Source: Nephrocerus scutellatus (lineage: Eukaryota > Arthropoda > Insecta > Diptera > Pipunculidae). From it: 64,000 bases of DNA. The stretch is taken from contig OX352763.1 of assembly GCA_947095585.1 (NCBI GenBank), positions 105,751,908 to 105,815,907 of the forward strand. The letters are read 5' to 3'. Numbering within the stretch: the first letter of the stretch is position 1; each line of letters begins with the position of its first letter. A model generated the notes under the pieces. That model was not told where the DNA came from. It did no database searches and worked only from the letters and a program-made list of their open reading frames with translations. Shown one piece after another: positions 23,901 through 35,054 of this stretch. The position numbers and the translations under genes were made by a program.

Positions 23901-24790
23901 AGGTTTAGCAACTTACGACTTTGCAGTTTAACTTTTTTTTTACTTCGGGTCAATAAAACTGAAAAAGTATTAAAATGACTCGGAAAAAATGAAGGTACCC
24001 AAAAATTGTAATTTAAAAAAGAGTTCGAGTTCAAATCATTTATTTAATAATTTTAAGGGAGAACCTATATTTCTTAAATTCATCATCACATCATATAAAA
24101 TAAAATAAGTAATTATATAAGCGGATTTTAATGTAGTATATGTTTCATTGATGTCTGGAAAGATCGGTAAGCATATTTCTGCCAGTCAAAAACCACTTTT
24201 TGGAGATTTAAAATTGCGTTTCATTTATAATCTAAATGCAAGTAGTTAGTTGTACTTGGCAATGTATATTTTTCTTTTTTTTTAAACCTCATTATATAAA
24301 TTAAGTAAAAATAGATTTTAGTCTTTAAAAAAAATCAACTTTAATATTCGACGTTCAACTAATAACTAAATTTTAACAAATATTACAATAATGAGATAAC
24401 CTACGCTTAACCTATTGCATCAGCCCAGGTGACGACCGACAGGTGCAATGTTGCAAATTCGTTGCTTTGTTGTGTTCCAGAATCTGAGTCGGCAGAGCGG
24501 ATGCTCGTGTGCTTCTGCTGGTACGTGCTTTCCCACGAATTTAGAGTTTTGCTTCTAATATCAGGTGTCGTTAACTTATAAATTTGAAAGTTTTATTTTC
24601 GTTATAAGTGTCGATTCAATCGTTTTCTGGCTTGCAGAGATGATCGATGGATGGAGAAGGATCAGTGGGTATAGGGGGTCAGTTGGCATAGGTCCAAAGG
24701 GCGGTTGGTCAGTTGGGTGGGGGTTAGTGGGATGGGGCATCCGGAAAGCGTCGGATATTTCCGCTAGTCTAGTGTATCATAAAATCAAAT
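20990..24790. other. Unique non-coding DNA, long block
   Basis: Apart from a related end of the 8.3-10.9 kb repeat family near 24080-24135, no transposon motif is seen. Contains CATCATCATCATCATCC near 21872, CAGCAGCAGC near 22012, and AT-rich homeodomain-like words (TTTAATTGAG near 22322 and 23190). Frames such as 22776-23186 are low-complexity and unsupported. The largest transposon-poor block in the window; candidate cis-regulatory or intron DNA. Confidence 0.45.
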
Positions 24791-24799
24791 AATATAAAA

Positions 24800-25030
24800 T
24801 ATAAATTCGAAAGTGTTTTTTGTGGCGCAGGGACATAATTCCCAATATTTACTTTTGGGACTTATGACCCATTCAATCGAATTAGGTACTTATGGCCCAA
24901 CCGATTGGGACATAAGTCCGAAACTTTTTGTCGAAGATGGGACATAAGTTTTCGGACGGGATAAAAAAAATTTCATTACATACATAAAGTGGCTGCTTTT
25001 AAAAGACGGAGGGACATAAGCATACATATT
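24800..25030. repeat. Cluster of GGGACATAAG/CTTATGNCCC motifs
   Basis: A 10-bp word and its reverse complement recur at least six times in about 200 bp: GGGACATAATTCC (24830), GGGACTTATGACCC (24858), ACTTATGGCCC (24888), GGGACATAAGTCC (24907), GGGACATAAGTTT (24938), GGGACATAAGCA (25012). Spacing is irregular (about 20-75 bp). Confidence 0.6.
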
Positions 25031-25045
25031 TTTTTGGGGGCGTTT

Positions 25046-25150
25046 TTTTTTTTATATTTAAACTTATTGCCAGGGTAATACTCCCTGAATGAGTTGCGCT
25101 ACGGCAATAAGGTGGGCTGAGCCCTTTATTAAAATAAAGAATTAAATCGG
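25046..25150 (-). repeat. Conserved retrotransposon tail block, copy 1
   Basis: Minus strand: GGGCTCAGCCCACCTTATTG followed by CCGTAGCGCAACTCATTCAG, GGAGTATTACCCTGGCAATA and an A-rich tail (AAATATAAAAAAAAAAAC). Nearly identical blocks at 48010-48130 and 48870-48940, same orientation. Ending in an A-rich tail suggests the 3' end of a non-LTR element or SINE; the parent is not identified. Confidence 0.6.
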
Positions 25151-25249
25151 AGAAATGTGATTTACAATATATCATATCATATATCATTTGTAGCCGGTTT
25201 CAAATTATTTTCTCGGAATTCTCCCTGATTCATTGAAAAAAGCAATACG

Positions 25250-26025
25250 GGGAATCGAGTCCAAATGCTAATGAATGGTTCATGGTCAAGGAAATCCCCA
25301 AGCGTTTTCCAGGCAGAAACAACAGCATTAGAAGCCTGCACACTAGAATGCATAAAGAGAAAATATAGAAGAACCGAGATCTATATGATCTCCGATAGTC
25401 AGGCCGCTTTACTAGCGCTAAAAGGCCCGGTTTTCAATTCAAAAACAACGTGGAGCTGCTACTGCCACCTAAACGAACTGGCGAAAACCAACAAGGTCAA
25501 CCTGATGTGGTCCCCAGGCCATTCAGGCATTTATGGGAACGAGACAGCAGACCTCTGCGCAAGAGAAGGCGCGGAAGAGACCTTTACTGGCCCCGAGTCA
25601 AGCATAGCCTTCAGCCAAGAGCCACCTAAAAAATAAAATAAAGCAGTGGGCAAACAACGCCATCGAGGCTGAATGGGAAGCATCAACTACGATGAAACAA
25701 ACCAAAAAATACAACATTAAAAATATAAAAAAAAGCAATCAAGCTAAACCGACAAACACTGAGATCCTTTGCCTGGTACTTGACAGGACATGGTCCATTT
25801 AATGGCCACTTAACAAAAATGGGAAAATCTCAGACAGATCACTGCCGCTTTTGTGGCGAGGCAGAGGAGACGCCAGAACACATACTATTTATATGTGATG
25901 CCCTCACCCGAAAAAAGACTTCGATACCTCAAGGCTCACACAGTTCTATGGCAGAATGCCAAGGCTATCGACTTGGCGGATACAGGGTGGCTGAGACCAA
26001 GTGTTACCAAATGAAAACGCTGTAA
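25250..26025 (+). pseudogene. RNase H domain + cysteine knuckle of a non-LTR retrotransposon
   Basis: Open stretch 25265-25636 is a type-I RNase H: FQAETTALEACTLECIKRKY (catalytic E), YMISDSQAALLALKG (catalytic D), ELAKTNKVNLMWSPGHSGI, GNETADLCAREGA (catalytic H and D). A frameshift near 25636 leads to IKQWANNAIEAEWEAS, and a second open stretch 25780-26025 reads LTGHGPF-like GHGPFNGHLTKMGKSQ then CRFCGEAEETPEHILFIC, a CxxC-x8-H-x4-C knuckle. Same family as 7140-8095 and less decayed. The RT is missing on the 5' side; a Tc1 end follows at 25983. Confidence 0.88.
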
Positions 26026-26172
26026 TTTTTTTAATTTTGATTATTTTTTATTGAAATTTCATGGAATATGTTGAAAACATATTACATTTTATGAAAAACA
26101 TGTTACTGCTCGATATGACCTCCTTTGGCTCTGATTATTTGATTCAGTCTTCCATAGAAAGCATTGCATGCT
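25983..26172 (-). mobile_element. Tc1-like transposon end: TIR + transposase C-terminus
   Basis: Plus-strand start TA-CAGGGTGGCTGAGACCAAGT is a Tc1-type terminal repeat preceded by TA. On the minus strand, just inside, the last codons of a Tc1-like transposase read ACNAFYGRLNQIIRAKGGHI followed by EQ and a stop at about 26107, which fits the usual short spacing between the transposase stop and the TIR. The rest is lost where TR1 begins (about 26176). Confidence 0.75.
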
Positions 26173-26175
26173 GAT

Positions 26176-27705
26176 ACATTTTAAACCCACTTCCTAAAGC
26201 CCGATTCTATTCAAACTTTGCACACATGTGTATCTGCCATGACAATACTTTTTATTAAAATTTGGTGCCTCTCGGGCCTCGGGGGGCTCCCATACAAATA
26301 TTTTACAAAATTTACCCGATTTTATTCAAATGTTATACCTACCTCAGATTTTTTTTTTTTTTTTTTTTTTTTATAATTCGCGAACGCTTCAAGGGGTTCG
26401 CACCCTTATGATGCTCGGCTATATGCTTGGCACAGCGTGGGCGTTAAGGAAGAGGAGGAGAAAAGAGGAGATGTCTATGAGCTTGTGTTTTGAATGCCTG
26501 TGGATCATAGTGAGGTGGGAAGACAGAGCTTGGCAGAGCATTCCACATACGTGTTGTACGGCTGAAGAACGAATCCCTAAATTTAACTGTACGTCCGAAG
26601 ATGGGCTTGAGGGTAAACTGATGAGCATTTAGAGCGCCACGAGTATTGCGGTTGAATTCAAGGAGAGGTGGCATGCAGCTGGCTATTTCTCTTGAGCACC
26701 GCTGGTAGAAGAAGCGATAAAACAGTGACAAGCAGGAAACCTTCCTGCGATGTTCAAGCGAATCTATTGATTTCGCTATATTTTCGTCACCGATAAGTTT
26801 TATCGCGCGGTTTTGTATTCTATCTAGCTGATGCAAAATAGTCTTAGGCGCACCAGACCAGAAATGGCAGTTGTACTCAAGTTTTGGGCTAATAAAAGCC
26901 TTGTATATGGTAGCCAGATCAGAGGGAGTGAAATATTTCTTGCACCGGGCTAGAAAACCTAAACATTTCGCAGCGTTTTTGGCGACGGTAAATATGTGGT
27001 CATTCCAACGAAGCTTTTCGTTAACGCACATACCGAGAATTGCGAGATTTTCAGTTTCCTCGATGCAAGTGCCATTCATGGATAATGGCACGGGGTTAAG
27101 GATTCGCTTGGACGACAGGAGACAGCATTGGGTTTTGGAAGCGTTAAATTCTACTCGATTGTTTTCTTCCCATTGTATTATGCTGTCAAGGTCAGAATTT
27201 AACGAGCTTAACATACAAAGTTGTTTGAGTTCCACATCAGAGGTGGAGGGACGTTCCTCAAACTTATATGAGAAGCTGAGAGTGCTGTCGTCAGCGAAAG
27301 AGTGAAAGATGGACTTTTTATAAAAATTTGAAAGTGATCGGTCCCTGGTGTCGGGGGGCACCAATACAAATTTTATAAAAACAAGCACCCGATTTTCGTT
27401 AAATTTAATACGCATGTATCTATCTCCAATTTAGAAAACTTTTTGTAAAAATTTGAAAGTGATCGAGTCCCGTGGTCAGGGGGCACCCATTCAAATTTTA
27501 TACAAAAAAGTACCCGATTTTCTTCAAATTTTATACACATGTGTAGGTATCTCCTATGGAAACACTATTTGTAAAAAATTTTAGTTATCAGGATAGGGGG
27601 CTCCTAAACAATTTTTATAAAAAATTTTCCGTTTTATTCAAACTCTACACATTGTGTATCCCCTGATTAGAGAATTTACACTAAAAATTTTTATGGGTTG
27701 TTTTA
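26176..27705 (+). repeat. TR1 copy, split by a retrotransposon
   Basis: Left part 26176-26347 (CCACTTCCTAAAGCCCGATT, ACACATGTGTATCTGCC, TTTTACAAAATTTACCCG) and right part 27307-27705 (GGACTTTTTATAAAAATTTG, CCCGATTTTCGTTAAATTTA, ending TGATTAGAGAATTTACACT and TTTTTATGGGTTGTTTTATT) are colinear TR1 with family A inserted between them. The usual TR1 left end (TTCTCTATATTAACTTCACT) is absent. Confidence 0.8.
26348..27306 (-). mobile_element. Family A retrotransposon, 5'-truncated, open C-terminal RT
   Basis: The minus strand reads without interruption from 27306 to the stop at 26444: HSFADDSTLSFSYKFEERPS (catalytic FADD), VEFNASKTQCCLLSSKRILN, CVNEKLRWNDHI, KYFTPSDLATIYKAFISPKL, LDRIQNRAIKLIGDENIAKS, SRTTRMWNALPSSVFP. 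A 26-base T run on the plus strand (26348-26373) is its poly(A) tail, preceded by a short 3' UTR with GCATATAGCCGAGCAT. About 285 codons are intact, so it is the youngest family A copy here; 5' truncation is the normal result of incomplete reverse transcription. It is inserted in TR1; a clean target duplication is not seen. Confidence 0.88.
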
Positions 27706-29445
27706 TTTTTTGTTCTAGTTTTGTCCTCTTTCTTCCATCGTCTATCCGGTAAAGTGAGGAGTTTTCATGTTCGACATCCCATTTTCATTAAAAAGGTTTC
27801 AAAGAATGCTTAACATTCATCGTCTGGAGCACACATCTACTATGTGTGCAAGTGGGCTTATTTTTTAACTAAAACTCGTTACATATTTCGCGAGTGATCT
27901 GACACCAAAGTCAATCGCCAAAATTTATTGTTTGACAGCTGTAATGCACGTCAACATAAATCACGAGCTGTTGATAATGAAACAAGAGCGTGAAAATGAG
28001 AGAGGGAGATAAAAAAAAACCATAAACACCATCTTAAGCACAGCAACAACAAAAACATACAAAATGGTGTGCAGCAGTTTCCTCGCCTAATGGGAATCAG
28101 TAATTTCGGTAATTACTTCATCAGCGTCATCATCATCATCATCATCAGCAGCTGCTCAAATACCGATGATGATGCGGTGATGATGATGGCGATTGCTCCG
28201 GTGTTAGCAACAACAACAATACTGTCGCCATTTTTCAATCTTCGATTAATTGTTACGCTCACCGCACGTTTCGTGTCTCTACGTCATTCCATGAATTAAT
28301 AATTAAAATGCAGTTTGCGAACAAATGCAAGTGCAGTGCAATCAATCGGCAGCAACACTGTCACTGTCCGCCGTTCGCCGTTCGCTGTTCCCCGCTTTCC
28401 CCTCCACAATCATGTCATCATCGCAGGCGTCAGACGCGCAAAACTGATTCCACTTTAATGTCCAATTCCGGCGATTTCGGTATAATCACAAGAAATTACT
28501 TGAAGTTCGCTGTCGGGTTTGGTCCAAACTTGAAACTTCAACAAGAATGTCCTCTGTGCGACGACAAAGAAGCTAGCTCACTGCTGCTGCTGCCAAACTC
28601 GTCTTTCGCGTCGGTCGGTCGTCAATCGAGCGTAGGCACAAATACCTCGGCAATCACTCTGTGAAAATGCGCGCCACAAAGGAATGAGATGTGACCGTTC
28701 CCGCAGTTCGGTATATCCCGAGAGCATCCTATAAACTCTACACACACTGCCGCCATCGCAGCATCATCAGCCAACCTAACTACACCTCTTCTTGTAAGCT
28801 TGTGTTTCCCGCTTTCTGTTGTTGTTGTTGTTTTTTGCTGTTGCTGTTTCAAGTGAATACCTTTTTCTCTTGCACTCTGATGGAGGATTTGCTTTTATTT
28901 ATTGTTCGCTGCCGATCCTACCTGCACCGCATCGTCCTTGCCTTGTCCTGCTGTCCTCTCCACACTCTTGATGATGACTTGATGCATGCATGCATGTCGG
29001 GCATACATGATGACAAGAGTTGCGCTCTGGATTATTAATGAAGTGATGATTAGTTGCTGGTTGGGATGCAATTCCCTATTCTAGAGTTTGGGGTTGGAAT
29101 TTTTTCTTGCGATTGGGTTTGTTGTTTCCGTTGCCGTTGAACATTTCGAAAGCATGTTCATTCCTATACGCACTCCATTATCACATATCCAAGTCTTCAA
29201 TCAGTTTAATTGCTGCGCTTTGTTATTGCATAAAGTTTAATAGACAATTTGCCAGCGCATAGTGTGGAAAAATTTTCGGGAACAGCAACAGGAGCAGAGA
29301 CAATCAATAGAACAATCCATAGCCACAAAGTAGGTATAGAAGGAGCATTGCAAAGCCGTAAGAAATGGTTTTGATACAACTGAAGCGCAATGGCTAGAAA
29401 TGATGCTCAAGTGCTTCCAAAAAGGGTATACGTGTGCGAGGGCTA
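27706..29445. other. Unique non-coding DNA
   Basis: No element motif. Triplet runs (CATCATCATCATCATCATC near 28127, TGTTGTTGTTGTTG near 28818) and CAACAACAACAA near 28207. Frames at 28308-28664 and 28691-29038 are low-complexity and unsupported. Candidate regulatory/intron DNA. Confidence 0.45.
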
Positions 29446-29449
29446 TTAA

Positions 29450-29772
29450 CTACGGCCAAGATAATGCTTCGGGAAGAGGTGGGTTCGTAGATATACTAAC
29501 AGGGAAACTGCCTTTTTGGAACACATTACTTCTATAGAAGCTGTAAGGATGTTGAGATGAAAGATACTGATGTAGCTCACTCCCAGTGCTCCTGTCCGGC
29601 TTAAGCACGCAGACGGTAACAAGATCTGAGCAACTACATAGTGGGCAACTTATCGGATGTCTAGGTTTTGTTAAAGGATATTGGAATCTCCTTTTGGTGT
29701 TAGTGGGATTCGAACCATGAACCTCCTGCTCAGTAGACGTGTGCATTTCCACTGAGCCACGGCACCCATTTG
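29450..29772 (-). mobile_element. tRNA-derived SINE with a different body
   Basis: Minus strand starts GGTGCCGTGGCTCAGTGGAA (A box TGGCTCAGTGG exact) with B box GGTTCGAATCC exact, the best polymerase III boxes in the window, in the same tRNA-like head as the 62.7-kb SINE. After ACACCAAAAGGAGATTCC the body differs: AAACCTAGACATCCGATAAG, GCTCAGATCTTGTTACCGTC and CACCTCTTCCCGAAGCATTA. It interrupts family B just after the YADD box. Its 3' limit is uncertain. Confidence 0.75.
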
Positions 29773-29774
29773 GT

Positions 29775-30860
29775 ATCGTCAGCGTAAATTGAGAGGGCGG
29801 AATGTTTGATGACCCTATCAAGAGCATTTATAATTAAAATGAAGAGAAGGGGGCCTAGATGGCTGCCATGTGGGACTCCAGAGGTTGCCAAGAATGTAGA
29901 CGATAGGACGGACCTGAAGCGAACTCTATAAAGAGATACGAAGTTATCCATTTTAACAATATCAGTTCAAAGCCGAGAGCGGACAATTTAAAGAGGATTA
30001 GTTGATGAGATAACTAAACAAAAGCCTTACTGAAATCAGTTGCAACAACGTCGACTTCGTTGCCACTCTCTAAGGCTGAAAGGGCGGAGGATATGAATTC
30101 AACAAAATTGGTGGTGGTTGATCTACCTTTCAGAAAGCCATGTTGGCTGGGATAAATAAGAAACTTGCAGTGGAAGATTAAGGCTTCATATAAAATACTT
30201 TCGAAGAGTTTGGGTATATGGGATAGTTTAGCAGTGGAGCGATAATTAGTTATATCATTCTTTGATCCACTTTTGTGTATCGAGTTCCAAATAGGCAAAA
30301 TAGGTGAGAAAGCGGATGGGAGATGCTGGAAGAAAATTTTTTAAGAAATAAAGCGGGGAGGCCATCTGGGCCGGGTGAGAATTCATCAGTAAGTTTTTGT
30401 AGCTTATTTTCGATAACAGTAGGGTCAACAGTTTTAGAGACAAAGGGGCCATTGGAGAGGTTAAGTAGGTAATTAAAATAAGAGGGGTCCGGTACGAAGG
30501 AGTTGTCGGCGAATAAAAAGCTGGCAATAGTATGTGGATCCGTTGATGATGTATTTTTATAAGAGAGTGATGGAGGATAGCCGTCAGACTTCCTTTTATA
30601 GTTGACGAATTGAAAAAAAGGCTAAGGGTCGTTTGTGAGTTCGGCTTGCGCATTATGAAGATAGCGCTGGTAGAGAGAGTTATAAAGCTGGGTTAATTGC
30701 AAGTAGTTGGAATAGTCGGAAAGAGAATAAGTACGAAGATACGTCGCCCATAACTTGTTTATCTTGTTTGGTAAGGACCGAAGTCTTCGGATATACCAAC
30801 GAGGAAATGTATATGAGGTTTTATGGTGCGAGAAGGGGACATAAAGATAAAAAGAATTAA
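29775..30860 (-). pseudogene. Non-LTR retrotransposon family B: RT, decayed
   Basis: Minus strand, in order: linker (YTFPRWYIRRLRSLPNKINK near 30790), SPGPDGLPALFLK (RT motif 0) near 30360, KSGSKNDITNYRS and IAKLSHIPKLFESI-like text near 30190-30270, QHGFLKGRSTTTNFVEF near 30130, VVATDFSKAF (first catalytic D) near 30030, GVPHGSHLGPLLF near 29870, and IYADDTK (catalytic box) near 29785. Frameshifts near 30010 and 30300 break it. The SINE cuts it just after YADDTK, and at 30860 it meets family A. The endonuclease fragment at 39107-39709 could come from this family, but that is only a guess. Confidence 0.8.
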
Positions 30861-32560
30861 ATAATTATTTGTAAAGAGTGGAGATGCATATAGTTGATTG
30901 AGTTCCTCAAGAGAAGTGAAGGGACGTTCCTCAAACTTATATGAGAAGCTGAGAGTGCTGTCTTTAGCGAAAGAGTGAATTGGATTAGAACTTAGAGATA
31001 AGAGATCATTAATAAAAATGAGAAAAAGTGTCGGGGTCAAAACAGAGCCCTGGGGAACGCCAGCATTTAAGTGATGTACTTTAGACTTGAAATCGTCCAA
31101 TACACCCTGAATTGAGCGGTGCAAAAGATAGCTTCTAGTCCAGTGAAGCAGCTTATCATCGACTCCATAAGCATGCATTTTGGATAAAAGAGCTTGATGC
31201 CAAACTCTGTCAAATGCCTTAGAAATGTCGAGTCCAACAGCTTTGCTTTCACCAAATTGAATAAAAAAAAGACCGGCTCCATTGTTCGGTGAGATATACC
31301 ATCAAATCACCCGTAGAACGGTACCCACGAAATCCGTACTGCCGGACACTAAGGATTTCGTTGGTTTCAAGGTATTTCATGAACTGAAAATTTATCAGCG
31401 TTTCTATGATCTTCGAAAGAATGGATGTGAATGCTATGGGTCGGTATGAAGAAGGAGACGACGGCTCGCCTTTATTGGGTATGGACTGGACAAAGGCTGT
31501 TTTCCAACTTCTCGGGAAGAGTCCAGCTGGGAAGAACACCTCTTCAGAGCTAATGGTGATATACCATCTGACCTACGGATGTCGGAGTACGAATGAAGAT
31601 CTGTCCCTTAGAGTGTTCAATACTCTGAAATACAGCTAGCTGCAAAATGCGCAAAAAACAGATTGGTCTTGACTCTAGAGCTGACAACTGAAATGAGCAT
31701 TGGAATGAACGACGAGGCTGTATTTTTTATTATTTTCACGAATGACCAAAACTTTGTACTTCCTTTGGGACATTGTAGTATTTTTTGCCTTAATTTTTGG
31801 TTGTAGGCGAAATTAATTCGCCGAAAATCGCATTGCAATCATTTCTGGCTCGTTTAAAATTTATTTGGTTTACCTCGGTAGGCTATACTTTGTAAAACCG
31901 AAACCATACCCCCCTTATCCTAGAAGCCTCATACCATCCATCCTCCTTTGGTTTGACAGACTTATTCCTGGAAGGGATAAAGTCTCTCATAATAATAAGG
32001 ATAATATTTGTGATTGCATCGGCGGCGTCATCCACGTTGCCTTCGCTAAATAATAGAGACTAGTTCATACTCCCAAAGAAGTTGTTAAGGCCGTCCCAAT
32101 TGGTTTTCTCGTATTGCCATTCTGTTTTTTGGGGAGTTTCTTCTTTAACTGCGTGGTTCATTTACGAGAAATTAGCTGATACTACACAATGGTCAAACGA
32201 GTCTAGAGACGGAGTATTTATCAGGACGACAGGTAAGGAACAAGTCAAGGGAGTTTGCGGAATGATTTCCAATGTCAGGATATTATTGTAGGCTCATTTA
32301 CAAACCGAGTAAGAAGATTCAACTCAGCAAATAACTCAACATACCTTCCTTCGGGTGTTGTCTGGCCAGAATGGCGAAGCCACCCAGAATTGTGTACACT
32401 GAAATAACGATTTCATTTTTACGATGTTTTGTGACAATTCGTAAAATGGAATCAGACAGTGCATCAAACTCGATCTGAGTTGGAACACTGTTTAAACTGT
32501 GGACTTGACTTTAAGAGACAGCTGAGAAGGAATTATGGCAATTGCGGGCAGATCGTGAAT
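30860..32560 (-). pseudogene. Family A retrotransposon, copy 3 (EN end + RT half)
   Basis: Minus strand from 32560: endonuclease C-terminal pieces (NSLDLFLT, DHC-VSANF) to about 32170, linker with NASKT-free text to 31640, then RT: SSYRPIAFTSILSKIIETLI (31440), GFRGYRSTGDLMVYLTEQWS (31320), GLDISKAFDRVWHQALLSKM near 31200, GVPQGSVLTPTLFLIFINDL near 31040, and SFAKDSTLSFSYKFEERPF near 30950. The catalytic FADD has become FAKD, which would abolish polymerisation. The copy stops at family B near 30860. Frameshifts at about 31270 and 31540. Confidence 0.83.
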
Positions 32561-32564
32561 GAGA

Positions 32565-34070
32565 AGAGAGAGCTGATATTCGCGGCAGACAGTCGGACTC
32601 AATGGCAAAGAGGTGTAACAGGACCTGAGAGCAATTTTTATTTTTTGAATCCTTCCTTCGATTGTATAATTGATTTTTCAATAAGAGCACCCCATTTTCA
32701 TCTCTAAATAAAACAGCTTTTCTTCAAGTTACACCTATAAAAAATTTAATAGAAGTACCATAAATGCCATTAATTACGGAATACGCTATAATTGAAATGT
32801 AATTGAATAAAGCAAAGTGAAGCAATGTTGGTTTCTCTAAACCAACGATTCCAGTTGTTGCATGCGCCTTTGCACCTTCTTCTATTTGTTGCTATATCGC
32901 TGTTGTTATTGTAATTACTATTGCACCCATATCATAACGTGGATGTCCACATTTGACCGCTTTTGTCATCCGTCACACTTCATACTTATGTCGATAATAA
33001 TTACAGATATTTCCCCGGTCTGTTGGAGTTTTGAGAAGCTGCTGCTACTGCTGCAAGACAATTTAATGACAGTCGCGATAGCATGTTACGGAACGAACAC
33101 ACGCACACACACACAAACACTAGTCCGTCGTGCATACCTAATTATATTATTAATCTCATTTGGAAACTATAATTTGAACTCCTGTGCGAACGGAGAGATC
33201 GTATGATGGACATAATACCTATTCTCAGAAGCACACGCATACCTACATAGTTGCTAATAAGTTCGCGCCAAAAATTGCTCAACACGTGGTGTGTGTGTGA
33301 GTGTGGTCGGTGCTGGAGATGGTGCGTGCATACGCTCAATTATATCAATATGCTCAGGAACTCTGACACATGACATCGACATGAATGATGTGACGTATGA
33401 TAACCTTTGTCTCTCATCGGTCATCGCTCGTCGGTCGAATCGAAAAGGCGAGAAAACGATTCACAAAAGCGATCGAGTTGAGTGCGCGGCGTGTTAACCG
33501 CAAAAGGAGTCAGTCAGGTGGCTGAATGATACTCTGTTTGGATGAGAGTTTGCTGCGATGCTACACGCAACCCTTCTTCTTGGTAATTTTTAGTATTCCT
33601 CCTCCTCTTCTGCTGTATCTAATTGATGACAATGTTGTTAGGTGCAAAAGTAGCTAGCTGAAGAATTTTGGAAAAATTATATCGGAAAGTCTTTGCAATG
33701 AATGGCCGATATTATTTGAAGCTTTAGACAAGGATAGTTTGTCCGATAGTTTGACCTGAGCCTTAAGCTATGATTTCCGAATCGACGAACTATAGCATAT
33801 TTGGAAGATGAGGGGTCATCAAAAGGCGAAAACTATCGGGGTGCATTTTAGTGCGTCGACATTTGCACTGCAATAAGGAAAAATTCATACAATACTTTCG
33901 TACAGTACAGGTGCTGTTTAATTATGTACTGAATGAACATAAGAAGTGACTGATATAATACACACAAAAAGCCATTATGTCCAGAAGAAAAGTTATGTAC
34001 ACTTGTGAGTTAAATTACACGGTTCAGAAGCGATATAAAGTTTTATAACAATATATTAATTAAATTGTTG
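32565..34070. other. Unique non-coding DNA
   Basis: Nothing recognised. Contains a short (CA)n run near 33100 and a (GT)n run near 33288, and a GAT/ATG-rich stretch near 33370. No supported frame. Confidence 0.45.
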
Positions 34071-34079
34071 ACAAAATTG

Positions 34080-34830
34080 AAAACTAAATTTGATCAGTTG
34101 TTGATTTGCCTGGGTTGAAGCCACACTGGTATGGACCAATAATGACTTTAGCGTATTGGGCTATCTTGTCTTGAAGGTTAGCGGAGAAAATCTTATACGC
34201 GGTAATCAACAACGTTATACCACAAGAATTTTTATTTCATTAATTGCTTGGTGTATTGCGGAACCTCCAGTTTTAATAATCTCTGTTGGGATACCATCTT
34301 GTGTAAGCTATGGCTGCCAATGTACTGCCTGAATACTAGCTCCCTAACTATTTTGGCATTCATATATCCCTCAGAATAATTTTTATGTCATGGGTACTAA
34401 AGACAGGCATGGAGTTCCATTTCGACTGATCAAAGAATTCTTCTTTTTCATCATCTGAGAAATCCTCTGTAGGTGCGTGAATTGTATTTTTTAACTATGA
34501 TGCATTTCCCTTGCGGATCTCAAAAACAACTGATGCCATTAATATATCCGCCGAAAAAGTTAAACCTTAGCTTTCTTCGACGCTGGTGATCCAGATCTTC
34601 TCCACTCTTGAGATTGCTGTTTGATGATATCAAAAAAAAAAACTGCTGCATTGCTTTGAAATAGCTCCAAACACTAGTGAGGTTACTTCACTCTATTACG
34701 TTTTTCTTCAACTGGAAGCAGTTTTGGAACACATCTTGCGGAAAGCTTGGATAACTCAAGTGTATTTCGGCTGGTATTTAGCCGCTTTTTTCCATAGGAA
34801 AGTTTCCCCTAAATACGCTCAAATATCTTT
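34080..34830 (-). pseudogene. RTE-like retrotransposon relic (endonuclease + RT pieces)
   Basis: Minus strand: endonuclease text HAPTEDFSDDEKEEFF and STHDIKIIL (RTE endonuclease region near the GDFNAK box) at about 34370-34480; then, after an internal deletion, GIPTEIIKTGGSAIHQAI at about 34255-34310 (RT motif before the catalytic core), YRGITLL-like text, NLQDKIAQYAKVIIGPYQCG and FNPGKSTTDQI at about 34083-34190. Order and strand are those of an RTE-like element of the family C type. Many stops. Confidence 0.7.
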
Positions 34831-35054
34831 ATGATACAACACATAAATGAAACTTTGGAGACTTACATTTGGAATGTTGTTTAATAAAGTGGGAGAAGTA
34901 CCAATTTAGAATTAAAACTATTTTTATGACGCAGGCCTGGAGGGATATAAATTCTTTTATTCACATTGGCCAACGATTACAAATGTAAGCGCCTGTAAGC
35001 CAGAAGCAATTTTGGTGTGTTACAGTTAAGGTACCTACTGTAGACTACTGTACT

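Noticed and set aside
26348..26373. T26 homopolymer as an assembly artefact
   Set aside because: It is at the expected 3' poly(A) position of the inverted family A retrotransposon.
28691..29038. 115-codon cysteine-rich frame
   Set aside because: Cysteines come from a TGTTGTTG run; no signal peptide plus domain pattern of a real secreted protein.
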